Of a stretch of 64,000 nt of DNA, positions 43,106 through 54,284 are shown piece after piece. The notes under the pieces are model-generated. The model saw only the letters and a program-made list of their open reading frames with translations, had not been told where the DNA came from and did not search any database. The DNA comes from Zygnema cylindricum (Eukaryota > Streptophyta > Zygnematophyceae > Zygnematales > Zygnemataceae): the NCBI GenBank assembly GCA_037447655.1, contig JBBHKE010002698.1, positions 236,782 to 300,781 of the forward strand, written 5' to 3'. Within the stretch, counting starts at the first letter, position 1; each line of letters begins with the position of its first letter. The position numbers and the translations under genes are program-made.

Positions 43106-46100
43106 TCACAACCTAGTCCCATTACTCATACCGATGATGTGAGGAGAGAGAGAAGAAGAAGAAGATTGTACCGCCAAGGGCTTCGGTTTCCGGCGATGAC
43201 CAATAGCGTTGACCAGCGCTTTTCTCGTGCACACCGGAAACATGTGGATGTGAAGCAAATTGAGTCTTTTAAGTACATACCCGAAACTGAGTTGGTCTCG
43301 GGCGCTAAACCGAACGTTTTCGTTGAACCAGAGACACATGAAGAGGTTGGTGAGCGTCGTGTGTTCCCGTACAATCACCGACGCCTCGGCTAATACTGCC
43401 AAAAAAAGAGTTTGAAGGTTGATTGTTTTGCCTCTTATTGTCAGTTTATAACGATATATTTACAGACAAGAAAACAAATAAGTATGGAGTTTTCTTCAAG
43501 CCTCAGCTAACACTGCAAAAGAAAAGAAAGCGCCTGAGAAATTTCTATTGTGAGAATAACATTAAGAAAGAAAGGTACATAGCAGATAAATAGGTGAATG
43601 ACAGTATCACCAGTATATAAGTACCAACTGTCGGACATTGATTTACCTCGTATCATCAATTCATCACAATGTATTGATATTTACAGACAAACTAAGCCGA
43701 TAATTATCAAATTTTCTGCAACAAGGTCAGTCGATATATGCGGATAAAAAAATTCAATTGAGAATTGAATACACACTCGACAAAAAACATTAATGGAAGG
43801 TACAAATAGCCCATGTCCTTTGTCTATATAACAGTCAGATATTTTTAGTATTAGTATTTTCATTATATTATATTCAGTATTTTCATATTAGTATTATTCA
43901 TTATATTATATTCAGTATTTTTAACATTATTAGCAACATGTACAATATTATATTCGACATTTTTAGTACTAGTATTATTTATTATATTGTATTCGGTTTT
44001 TTTAGTAATAGTATCATTTACTATAGTATATTGTGTTACACATAACACTTCCGGCGCCAAACATTCATACAAGAACAACTTTTTATACATTTAGGTGAAG
44101 CATAAAGTACAAAAAAGAACAAACTATTTACACATGCACGGAACAGTCGGTTGTCTTGGATAATCTTGAAATTGACATTTATCAGAAAAACCGAATGGAA
44201 AAACTTTTTCATAGACGATAAGTCGGTATCTTGAAGAACTAATTTAAACAAGCGGGATTTCGCTTTTAAGCAACATATCTTCCCCTTCCCCAAATGCAGT
44301 CCAACCACACAAATTCATATTAAAATATTAAAATGAGATGGGTACATGCAGTAGACATTTTTAAAGCACTGTTTTGAGTGTAAAACATTATTAGAGGTGA
44401 TATCAACAACGACCAACTAATACATAACAACTATAATATAATATAATCTAATATAACAAATAAATGATAATGGGTGTTATTATACCTCTACGACCGTCAA
44501 AAGTAGCGTTAACAGGAAGTCCCTCGGAGCGATATCGTTGCAATTGAACCGCAACTTCTTCCGGTAGAGCTTTCCGTTTTGCCACAATAGCCTCTCCCTC
44601 CTAAAAGAAAAAGAAAAAGAAAAAGAATGCATTCAGTACATTGGAGAAAACATGACGATGAAAAGCGAAAAAAAAAGAGAAACACAAAAAAAAAGAGGAA
44701 AAAAAAAGAAAGAGAAAAAGAAACAGAAACCAAAACCAAAATCGAAACCGGAATAGAAGAGAGAAGGGAAGAGAAGAGAAGGCGCCACGAGAGACAGAAG
44801 GAGAAATGCAAACAGAAACAGGAACAAAAGCAGAAATTGAGACAGAAGGATAAACCGAACAACAACAGAAGCAGAAAAAGCAAAGGAAAGAGGAGAAAAA
44901 AAACAGAAGCAGAACAAAAACAACGAAAAGAGGAAAACTATTGCAGAAGCGGAAACAGAAAAAGAAAAGAAAGAGGAGAACAGAAACAAATAAGAAAAAG
45001 AAATAGAAAGAGGACAAGTACAGAAACAGAAACAGAAGCAGAAATCTCTATACAAATTATAGACCTTAGGTCGCCGTTCTGGAAACCTTTAAATAGGCGG
45101 TGTTTGTCGTTCAGCGCGTTGTCCGTCTGCAGTAAGGAAGCGAATGTATGACAGGACAGTACCAAAACGTCTACATGACAGGACACGGTCCATGCCCGTG
45201 AAACGGGCACGTAACGGGATAGTGTAACTTCCAAAGTAGGCCCTTAACGAAACATTCTGCCGTACCGCCGGCAGAATGCACCGTTTGGAAACCGCAGAAA
45301 GTGCCATCGATGCGAGTTTACGAACCGACAATCCACAAACCGACAGTTGTAGACCCAAATCAACTGTATCAGTTGTTGGTTACCGTATGACAGTACGAAA
45401 ACATCTATACGACAGGACAAGGTCCATGCCCGTGTAACAGGCACTTAACGGGAAACTTTGTCCTCACCGACCGGGCAACGGCCCGATTCATCAAAAGTGG
45501 TGTAAATTGAGTCGATGACCCGTTTAGAAGTAAGGCCATTTTCGAACAGTTGTCCACCGTACAGACTTAGTCTGCCGGCAACCAATCCAACGGTTCGTCA
45601 AAAGTGGCGGAAAGTGTGATGACCCGTTTAGAAGTTGGCCCTTGTCAAACAGTTGTCCACCTACACTTAGGCTATAGAGGTTTATAGGTTGTATAGGTTT
45701 GTATGCTAAGGTTAGAATTTTAGATGCATGTTGTGTAACAAATCATGCAAAAATGGAAAATACAATTTGAAAATGGACAAAGAAACAAATGAATGAACGA
45801 ACGAACGATTTGAATTAATCATTAAACAAAGAAACGTACGATGGTTTTATGCTTTGTTTAGGGCAAAAGAAAGCGTGATAAAACAGGACACCGTCCATGC
45901 CCGTGTAACGGGCATTGTTTTCCTAGTACAAACAAAAGAGAACGATAAAAGGAGAAACAGAAGTAGAAAGAAAAGAACAAAAACAGCAGCAGAAACAAAA
46001 TCGTAAAGAGGAGGAAAAAAATACAAGCAGAAAGAGAAACGGATACAGAAAGAGGAGAACAAAACAGAAGAGAAACAGAAACTGAAAGAGGATTACATAA

Positions 46101-47643
46101 ACAGAAGTAAAAACAGAAACGGAAAGGGGGGAAAAAAACAGAAAGTAGAAACAGAAATGGAAACAGAAAGAGGAGAACAAAAACAGAAGCAGAAACAAAA
46201 ACAAAAAGAAGCACAGAACCAAAAGAGGAGAACAGATATAGAAACAGAAAACAAAAAAAGGAACAGAAAGAGGAGAACAGAAACAAAAGCAAAAACATAA
46301 ATAGAGAAATAGACATCGAAAACCTTAACCTAATATACTCAACACTGATTTGGACTACACCATATATCGCTATTACTGTTAATATTATTTTCGCCACTTT
46401 AAACATCATTTCTCCGTACACTCTTATCCTATTTCCAGATAAAGACCACCAATCGGAAGGTGAGAATCTTGCCTTTCAATCGCAGCCGTCAGATCCATAA
46501 TCTGACAAGTGTGTATTGAGAAAAGATGTTTTAAGCGGCAAAAAAGACATTAACACTAACAGCGATACTTGGTGTAGTGAACACGGAACTTGAACATGGA
46601 ACTTGGTGCAATCATCTCTCACCGAGGATAGAAAAAGAGAAACTGACAAGAACACCCTGTTTAAATACTGGTCTATTCGAAACAAAACGGTTTTGAATGA
46701 AAAACCAGACAAACCAAGAAAAACAAACCCAAGAAAGAAAAAAAAAGGAGAGATTATGAATGACCTGGAATGTACAACTCCTTGCCTCTGTTCAGAAATG
46801 GTCAAGAAACACTCGCCAATTTGAAATCAATGGTATTAACGGTTTCAAAACAAACAAATTAAAAAAAAAGAAAGAAAAACAAAAACCACGCAAAAAAAAA
46901 ACCCAAGAAAAAAAAAACTCAAAAACAAAAAACCCAGGAGAATGAAAAAAAAAAAAAAACTTCTCAATCACCTGGTAAATACAACTCCTCGCCCCATGTT
47001 AGGAAACAGCCATGAAACACTTGCCAATTCAAAATAAATTGGTTTCAAAACAGAATCAACCAAAACAAGAAAAACACACTCACGAAAAAGAAAGAAAGAA
47101 AAAGAAAAAAAGAGAAATTCTCAATCACCTGATAAATGCAACTCCTCGCCCCATGTTCTGAAATGGCCATTGCCGCCTGGCGCCGCCACAGAAGTGCCTC
47201 CAAAACAGAAATTGGATCGCGACGAAATTGAGATTTCGCATCGACCCAAATGGAGAACCGAGCTCGAGGGAAGAGGCGGTGGCCCAACATCTAAAGGGGA
47301 GGAGAGAGAGGAGAGGAGAGAGGGAGAGAGGGAGCGAGGGAAAGAGGGAGAGAGGGGGAGGGAGAGGGAGAGGGAGAGGGAGGGAGAGAGAGAAAGAAAG
47401 TGAGAGAGTCAAAATACTAAAATACTGATTCAGAGAGGGGAGAAAAGAAAGAGAGAGGTTCAGAAACCCAAATATTATGACCCAAATGGAGAAGGGAGCT
47501 CAAGGGAAGAGGCGGTGGCCCAGCATCTGAAGGGGAGGAGAGAGAGGAGAGGGAGAGAGAGAAGAGGGAGGGGGAGGGAGGGAGGGAGGGAGGGAGGGAG
47601 GGAGGGAGGAAGGGAAGGCGGGAGGGAGAGGGAGAGGGAGAGG

Positions 47644-47691
<48 letters not shown>

Positions 47692-50600
47692 AAGAGATTA
47701 CTGTAACAGTGATACTGAAACACTGGCGTTTAATACCAACGGTCGCCCTGTGAGTACATTGGTGACATTATACATTGTCTAATTCCACATTTCTACTATT
47801 TCATTTTAAGGGAAAGTTTTCCGTACTTTTTAAGCAGAGACTTCTGTCTCCTTCCTCCTTCCTTTTCCCTTCTCCTACTTCCCTTCCCTTCTCCTACTTC
47901 CCTTCCTTTCTCCTACTTCCCTTACTTCTCCTACCTCCACATAGAAATAAAACTCACTTTTGGAATTTTCCCATTTCTCCGTTGGTCCACAAATGGTAAA
48001 TTTTTTACGATAACTATCCTCCAGAGTCCCACCATTTTTGTTCGAGGATCAGGAATCACTCCCTCCTCTGCCATAGAACTGGCCGTCACGTCGTCCCAAA
48101 AGGCGACATAACATGTCTGCAAAAAAAAAAAATCCACGTCAGCATTCAAAAACGACAAAAAATGAGCATGCACAAGGCAATATCTAATTTCGCTCTTTCT
48201 CTCTCCCTGTTTCTCGACGTCCCCCTCCCCCCCTCCCCCCTCTCCCCCCCCCTCTCCCCCCCCTCCCCCTCTCCCCCCCCTCTCCCCCCTCCCCCTCCTA
48301 CCCCCCCCTCCCCCCCTACCCCCCCTCCCCCCCCCTCCCCCCCCCCTCCCCTCCCCCCCCTCCCCTCCCCCCCTCTCCCCCCTCCTCCCCCCTCCCCCTC
48401 CCCCCTCCCCCTCCCCCCCTCCCCCTCCCCCACTCCCTCTCCCCCCCCCTCCCCCTCCTCCTCCCCCCCTCCCTCTCCCCCCCTCCCTCTCCCCCCCCTC
48501 TCCCCCCCTCTCCCCCTCCCTCCCTCCCTCCCTCCCTCCCTCCCTCCCTCCCTCCTCCCTCCCTCCCTCCCTCCCTCCCTCCCTCCCTCCCTCCCTCCCT
48601 CCCTCCCTCCCTCCCTCCCTCTCTCTTTCCTCTGCCGCTCCCTCTCAATTTGCTGTGTGAGAATTAAACAACATCAAATGTTTGAACTTATTGGAGTTGA
48701 GAGAGCAATAAAAAATTATAAAAATATAATAAATAAATTAATAAAAATAGAATATATATGGTGGTAGAAATGACCCAGTTAAGAGACAATCAAAAGTTGT
48801 CTTTTGAAGTTTCAAATATTATATTAGAGTATGTTTAAAATTCATGCGATTTTTGTACGTTTAGAGGAGATATTCTGTTGTACAATTCATTCCCATGTTA
48901 AAAAAAAACAAGTCACAATCATATTTTACCACAATTACCTCCCTCATCTCTTCATACTCATTTTCATACATCATCAGTCTACTTTTGAAAACTAAGAAAA
49001 AACACAAAAAAAAAATAGCAAAAAAAAAGGCAAAATAAAGGGGAAAAAAAAAAAAAGGAGATATCTCCTTCCCCGTAATACAAACCTCCCCAGTGTGTCC
49101 AACAGCAAATAGTGTTAGTAAATAGTGTTTAAATACGGTGTTTCTTTCGGTCATAAATGGGGTTTCTACCTGTGTACCTTTTCCAAAGAAAGGTTTGTCA
49201 TTCCTATAGGTTGCCACAAATCGTCTCCTCCTCCAAAAGTACAAGTAAGTACCGCCAACCAACACTCGTTCATGTAAGATAAATCCTCGGGAGAAATATC
49301 GAATCCTGTTTTGGTTCCGGAAAACCCACAATGGGTTTCCATTTCTTCCTTCACCTGTGAAATGAACATCATCGATTCGATTTGATATTGTTTTGTTTTT
49401 GATTTTCTTTGGTTTTCAATTTTCTTTGGTTTTCAATTTTCTTTGGTTTTCGATTTCTTTGATTTGGTTTTGTTTCTCTTTGTTTTCCGTTTCTTTGTTT
49501 TTGGTTCTGGAAGATCTGTTTTTGTTCGGTTTGTGTCTCTTTTTGATTTCCGATGTTTGGTTTGTAAATAGTGTGGTTTACGGAGAATAAAACCTTCAGA
49601 TTTTCCTATATGCAATCAGCTTAATAACTTAGTTTAAATTTGAAACAGATGGAAACCCATGGAAATAGAAAAATGTACAAATTCTCAGGTTAAAAAAACA
49701 CCCAAATGCAACCCAATTTCGAAATCGAACCAGTGTCGAAAGTGAAACGACGTTAAAAAAAAACTTCAAATCCCAACAAAAACAAAGTCAAATAGGTGGC
49801 AAATAACAAACGGGACTGAACCGAAACCGAACCCAAACAGAAACTCGAGCCAGAAGAAAAAACTGAAAATTTAAATGGGTGTTTGAGAAATATAAAACCT
49901 GAACAAAAAACAGCTAAAAAAAAAGAACCCAACCAGAAATTCAGGTAATAATTGGAAAAAAGACTAACAAATGCGAAATGCAACCATTCAAAAGCTGTGG
50001 AACCCTAAAAGACTTTCAAACCCTAATTTAATCCAGAACGGAAACCGACCCATAACTGACCATAACCGACCATAAACGATCCGTAACTGACCCAAAACTG
50101 ACCCAAAACGGACCCAACACTGACCCAAAACGGACCCAAAACTGACCCAAAACGGACCCAAAACTGACCCAAAACGGACCCAAAACCGACCCGAAACTGA
50201 CCCAAAACTGACCTTAAAACTCTCATCCCTCTCTCCCCATGTCTGCCTCCCTGCAAACATGTCAAGCTCCAGTGTCCTCCCTTTGTGCCCCTCCTTCATC
50301 CCTTTCGCCGACTCGATTTCCAAAAAGTCGTCGTCAATCGAAAAATATTTTAGGGATCTAATGGGGCTTAAACTGGGGGGAGGCTCCTCTAATTTTGGTA
50401 CATCCGAAACCGGAACGAGGGGAAGACAAGCTGAAAATGGGAGAGAGAGGGAGGGAGAGAGAGGGAGAGGGAGGGTTATATAAATAAAATTAACCTTATT
50501 TAAAATTGATTTTAAACGGACGACATTAAAAAATGAGAGCATTGACAAGAAAGAGGGAAGGAGAGAAGAGAGAGAGGGACAGAGAGTGGGGGAGAGAGAG

Positions 50601-52129
50601 GGACTGATAGGGGGAGAGAGGGAGAGATGGAGAGCAAGAGAAAGGAGAGAGATTGAAAAGAAGATGCCATCCGATCCCGGAACAAGGGGAAGACAAGCTG
50701 AAAATGAGAGAATTGACAGGATCAAAAAAACTTTTAATTATAAAAATAACATTAACCTTATTTAAAACTTGATTTTAAACATACGACATTTTAAAATCAG
50801 AGCATTGACAAGGGAGAGAGGGAGAGGGAGAGGGAGAGAGACACATGAACGTAAATATGCAAACAAAATACCGCAGGTCCTTATGAGAGTAAAAAAATGG
50901 GGTTTATAGTAGTGTTAATAACTCTATTCAGTTACGAATAACGAGACTAGTTTTGAACTGTTTAAAGAATCATCATTAAGCGAAAAACAATTAGTACTAG
51001 CAATACTATGTCAGGTTCAAGGGCTAGAATTAAGGGGCACAAGTATGTTGTAATTAACTCTAATAACGATACACTTTCAGAGTGTATATGTAATAATACA
51101 ATACGGTGCATATAATACGGTGCACTTTCAGATCATTTTGTACTCCACTGTACATATTGAAACGCTGAAATTCTGAAACAACGAGTAAAACAATAGACAT
51201 CGTCATCACCGATTATACATCGGTGTAATATATATATATATATATATATACAGAAAGCAGACGCAGAAAATAGAAACTCACATTGATATTCACCGTTTAT
51301 CCTCCGTAAAGGCATACTAAGATCATTCACAAGCAAAAGTTTTTTCTCACGATCTTCATCTGTTTAAAAAAAAAAAAAAAAAAAAAACAGTAAATGAACC
51401 AAACACATTAATGAAAATTATGCAGTTTTTTGCTGAAACCATCAAAACTGACGAGTTTCTACAACGCTAATCGTTGTTGAAGTTTTTTTCGCCACTTAAA
51501 ACATCTTTTCACTGTGCTCCCTCTCCCTCTCCCTCTCCCTCTCCCTCTCCCTTTTCTCCATACACACTTGTCGAATTGTCAATCGGAGAGAGCCAATAGG
51601 AAGATGAGAATCTTGCGTTCCAATAGAAACCATCGGATTGACAAGAGAGGGGGAGAGGGAGAAAGAGGGGGAGAGGGAGGGGGAGGGGGAGAGGAAGAGG
51701 GAGAGGGAGAGGGAGAGGGTGCACGGTGAAAAGATGTTTTAAGTGGCGAAAAAACCTTTAACACTAATAACGATTAGAGGTGTAGCGTTGCAGAAATTTC
51801 CCATTCGAGAATTAATATTTAATCTAGTCAGAAAACCTATTTGACGTACATCAAAAAACAGTTGATACAAATGATATTAAAAATATAATCGATACAGAAA
51901 AGAATGAGAGAAAATTTTTAAATGAGAGAAAAATCTAAAATGAGAGAGAAAATAAAAATGAGTGTAAAGTAGAAAAGAAACTCACCGGTCGTTACAGAAT
52001 GATTACTTTCTCGGAGAATTTTTTGTAATTTTGAGAGATATTTTCCAAACCACAAAAGATTTTCGCTCGGTACTGTTTCCGGTTCGACTCCATGTTCACG
52101 AAGAATGGCAAAAAGCTTTTCTTTGTTTA
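43106..52129 (-). CDS. DUF616 protein (TOD1/MUCI70-type glycosyltransferase-like), 8 exons seen, 5' end not found
   Basis: DUF616 proteins are plant Golgi or endomembrane proteins; MUCI70 acts in cell-wall or mucilage glycan synthesis, TOD1 in pollen turgor. Exons on the minus strand: 51986-52129, 51282-51359, 50213-50430, 49178-49354, 47958-48116, 47129-47290, 44486-44600 and 43106-43395 (stop TGA 43106). All donors are GT, all acceptors AG, and phases agree at every junction. Family motifs in order: WGERDESFK, METHCGF with KTGFDIS, GLWRIVIVKNLPF, RRNGKIPK, HRLFPRARFSIWVDAK, ISEHGARS, REHTTLTNLFMCLWFNE and SARDQLSF. No stop or frameshift was found. An N-terminal exon may lie near 54140-54284 (HPDPCRISAIVNSWQPEW), unproven. 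The first exon with a membrane anchor was not found. Introns are loaded with microsatellites and MITEs. Confidence 0.85.
44632..45045 (-). repeat. 400-nt polypyrimidine stretch just before the acceptor of exon 44486-44600
   Basis: The plus strand is nearly all A and G (AGAAACAGAAGC-like units). In the DUF616 transcript it reads as U and C leading into TTTTAG. A similar tract lies at 45930-46310 in the same intron. Confidence 0.75.
45150..45935. repeat. three hairpin modules (GCCCGT...ACGGGC) and a tandem repeat
   Basis: Modules near 45165-45225, 45385-45455 and 45870-45920 share GACAGGACAC/AGGTCCATGCCCGTG followed by an ACGGGCA arm, able to form a short hairpin. Between them two units of about 110 bp (45475-45572, 45590-45680) share GATGACCCGTTTAGAAGT and ACAGTTGTCCACC. 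All lie in a DUF616 intron. Confidence 0.7.
46355..46577. mobile_element. 223-bp foldback MITE, copy 2
   Basis: Ends CTACACC and GGTGTAG, with inner arms CGCCACTTTAAACATCATTT and AAAAGATGTTTTAAGCGGC. It is the same length as the copies at 41633 and 62757. It sits in a DUF616 intron. Confidence 0.8.
46750..47180 (-). repeat. tandem duplicated exon ends of the DUF616 gene
   Basis: The 3' end of the 47129-47290 exon and its donor (CATTTATCAG, then GTGATTG) recurs at about 46960-47010 (CATGGGGCGAGGAG, ATTTACCAG, GTGATTGAG) and, more diverged, at 46755-46805. Upstream, 47243-47320 is repeated at 47480-47555 (GAGGCGGTGGCCCA). Only the 47129-47290 copy is complete and in frame. Confidence 0.75.
47291..47700. 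repeat. GAGA microsatellites in two duplicated blocks
   Basis: Plus-strand G and A tracts at 47300-47410 and 47530-47695, including pure GGGA and GA runs. Each follows a copy of the exon start motif, so the block was duplicated as exon start plus tract. Confidence 0.75.
48220..48622. repeat. 400-bp uninterrupted pyrimidine tract, C-rich then (CCCT)n
   Basis: Nearly pure C and T over 400 bp, with many C5-C8 runs at 48225-48510 and a regular CCCT array at 48510-48618. The minus (transcribed RNA) strand is therefore G-rich, with strong G-quadruplex potential. It lies in the DUF616 intron upstream of exon 47958-48116. Confidence 0.9.
49396..49460 (+). repeat. 17-bp minisatellite, about 3.5 units
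   Basis: Unit TTTTCTTTGGTTTTCAA repeats with one or two changes. It lies in the DUF616 intron just before the acceptor of exon 49178-49354. Confidence 0.8.
50080..50212. repeat. 11/22-bp minisatellite directly at a DUF616 splice donor
   Basis: Units ACTGACCCAAA and ACGGACCCAAA alternate for about 130 bp. On the gene strand each unit begins GTCAGTTTTGG or GTCCGTTTTGG, so donor-like GTCAGT copies follow the real donor of exon 50213-50430. Confidence 0.85.
50415..50830. repeat. 265-bp tandem duplication that copies the acceptor of exon 50213-50430
   Basis: GGGGAAGACAAGCTGAAAATG occurs at 50419 and 50689, followed in both copies by an AACCTTATTTAAAA-TTGATTTTAAAC block (50490, 50755). On the minus strand the far copy repeats the acceptor and first codons of the exon (ACLPLVP) but not the rest. 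Confidence 0.8.
51459..51785. mobile_element. foldback MITE, copy 3, with mirror microsatellite expansions
   Basis: Same arms as the 223-bp copies (CGCCACTTAAAACATCTTTT left, AAAAGATGTTTTAAGTGGCG right). A CCCTCT tract sits in the left arm (51516-51552) and a complementary GAGGGA tract in the right arm (51645-51720), lengthening it to 327 bp. It lies in the DUF616 intron between exons 51986-52129 and 51282-51359. Confidence 0.82.
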
Positions 52130-52539
52130 CTGGAAAAAAAGAACATTGAACATATGTTCGTGGGAATTTTTTGAAGTTTTTTTTCCTTTTCCTTTTGAGT
52201 TAAATTTGAACTTCATCATTCATAAATGTTTGACAACAATATAACTAATAATAATGAAAAATATTTTACTAGTTTTCTAATTTTCAAATTCAATAGGGAA
52301 TTCAGTAATAAGAGGCCTCCCAAAATTGCACTGGGATTTTTTTCAAACAAGTTCAGGGACATAATAGTTTAAACGGTTTTAAAGGTTTTGACGAAATTAC
52401 GGTTTTAACGAGTTTTATATCGGATTTTCCCGGGTCCGGAAAGAACCGGCTACTTGTGGTTTGAAAAAGGAGAGACAGACGTGTAGGGGCATAAACACCA
52501 TTTGAAACTGGAGATATCTCATTCTAAAATAACTGTTGT

Positions 52540-52650
52540 ACTCCCCTCCCTCCCTCTCTCCCTCCCCTTCCCTCCCTTCCCCCCTCCCTCTCCCTCCCCC
52601 TCCCTCCCCCCCTCCCTCTCTCCCTCCCTCCCTCCCTCCCTCCCTCAAAG
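52540..52650. repeat. CCCT-rich pyrimidine tract
   Basis: C and T only for about 100 bp on the plus strand, upstream of the first DUF616 exon found. No gene. Confidence 0.85.
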
Positions 52651-53099
52651 CGAGAGAGGCACTCATTACATCATCAGTTCCAATTTTGATAATTTGACAC
52701 CCATACCCATTTTAAACCCAATATTAAAGCATATGCCCATATTAAATTTCATATTAAACTATATAATTTGATAATTTGACACTTTAAATTCGACAATCAA
52801 CTCTATTTTGAACCGTACAACCATATTAAAAACTCCAATTTAAGTCATTCCTTTAAAGAATTTTGATAATTTTGACGGAGAAATCGAGGATTATCGGAAA
52901 AATTCAAAATTATTTATTTATTTAACATATTATAATTATAAATGAATTATTCGAAAATTCGAAATTCGGTAAATTATTGAGAAATTAATTCAGGATTATC
53001 GGTTAAATCTTAAATCTTGAAATCCCCAAAACTGCAAAAAAAAAAAACTGTCAGCTAGTAGAGCATTTTTTTTGTCCTCTCTTCAAATTTTTAATCTGT

Positions 53100-53640
53100 T
53101 CGTTTATTAAATTATTATTTATTTATATATTTGTTCATTTTTTTATTTATTTATTTATAAATTTACATACCTAATTATTTATTTATTTATTTACATACTT
53201 ATTTATTTATTTATTTATATATTTACATGCTTATTTATTTATTTCTTTATTTATTTCTTTATATATTCACATACTTATTTATTTCCTTTTTATTTCTTTA
53301 TTTCTTCCTTATTTCTTTCTTTATTCTTCATTATTTATTTCATTTCTTTATTTATTTCATTATTCCATATTATTTATTTCTTTCTATATTCCATTCTTTC
53401 TTTCTTCATTTTTATTATCTATTTATTTATTTCTTTATTTCTTTCTTTATTTCGTTTTATTTCTTTTTTTTTATTTATTTATTTCTTATTTATTTTTATC
53501 TGATCTTTGGATTTTCTTTATTTCTTTCTTTATTTGTTATTTATTTCTTTATTTATTTATTTATTTATTTATCTATTACATATAATTATTTATATATTTC
53601 TCTATTTATTTTTTTATTTATCTGTGCTTTGGATTCTCGG
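53100..53640. repeat. ATTT/TTTC low-complexity tract
   Basis: Over 500 bp of ATTT and TTTC tetranucleotides. The long frame across it is a composition artefact (Phe, Leu, Tyr, Ile only). No gene. Confidence 0.88.
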
Positions 53641-54139
53641 ACCGAAAATTTTATAAGGAATGAGAATATAATTAAAATTCAAGTTAAGATAATTTTCCTT
53701 TGATATTCTTCCATAAATTAGCTTTGCCTCCCCTCCCCCCTTCCTTCTCCCTGCCCCTCCCACCCCCCCTCCCTCCCTCCTCTCCCCTCCCCTGCCTTCC
53801 CTCTCTTCCTTCCCAACATAATTGGTGTTACATTGATGATTTCAAGAATCGACATAAAAAATCATTTTTAATTAAAAAGAAAAACCAATAAAACCTAAAA
53901 AAACCGGACCTAAAAAAAACCCAAAAAGTCCACTCAACACCTCCATTCCATTCCATTTTCAAAATTTTATCTCCCTCTCCCCCCTCCCTCCCTCCTCCCC
54001 CTTCCCCTCCTCATCCCCTCTCCTCCTAAAACCATAACTTAAACCGTTTTCCATTTTTTTTTTCCATTTCCCTTATTTTTCCTGTTTTCGGTTTTCCGTT
54101 TTTCCCATTTCTTCCGTTTTCCCCGTTTTCCGTTTTCCT

Positions 54140-54284
54140 GTTTTTTCCGTTTTACGTTTTCCGTTTTCAAACATTTCGGTTTTCCACTCCGCTCTTGCCA
54201 TTCGGGTTGCCAGCTGTTCACAATTGCACTAATACGACAAGGATCCGGGTGCTGCGAGATCACGGGCGGACGTGGTGGCTGGGG
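54140..54284 (-). other. possible upstream exon of the DUF616 gene
   Basis: After an acceptor-like CCCCAG (54285) the minus strand reads PRPPVISQHPDPCRISAIVN and then SWQPEWQERSG. The composition differs from the simple repeats around it and looks coding. A donor that would join it to exon 51986-52129 (phase 1) may be the GT after CGGA, but this is not proven. Confidence 0.3.

Noticed and set aside
43139-43393. Plus-strand 84-codon frame opposite the last DUF616 exon
   Set aside because: It is antisense to a well-supported exon with family motifs and has no motif of its own.
44627-46421. Long Lys/Glu/Arg frames (plus strand) and Phe/Leu/Ser frames (minus strand)
   Set aside because: They are translations of purine-rich intron repeats in the DUF616 gene; all frames are open because stops are rare in such tracts.
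48162-48767. 201-codon Pro/Ser-rich frame and its Gly/Glu/Arg-rich mirror frame
   Set aside because: Pure pyrimidine tract; it resembles extensins or glycine-rich proteins only by composition.
49988-50265. Repeated WVRFGSVLG-like peptide on the minus strand
   Set aside because: It is the translated minisatellite past the splice donor; the real coding part ends at 50213.
53227-53703. 158-codon Phe/Leu/Tyr-rich frame that could pass for a membrane protein
   Set aside because: It is the ATTT/TTTC microsatellite translated; hydrophobicity follows from T-rich codons.
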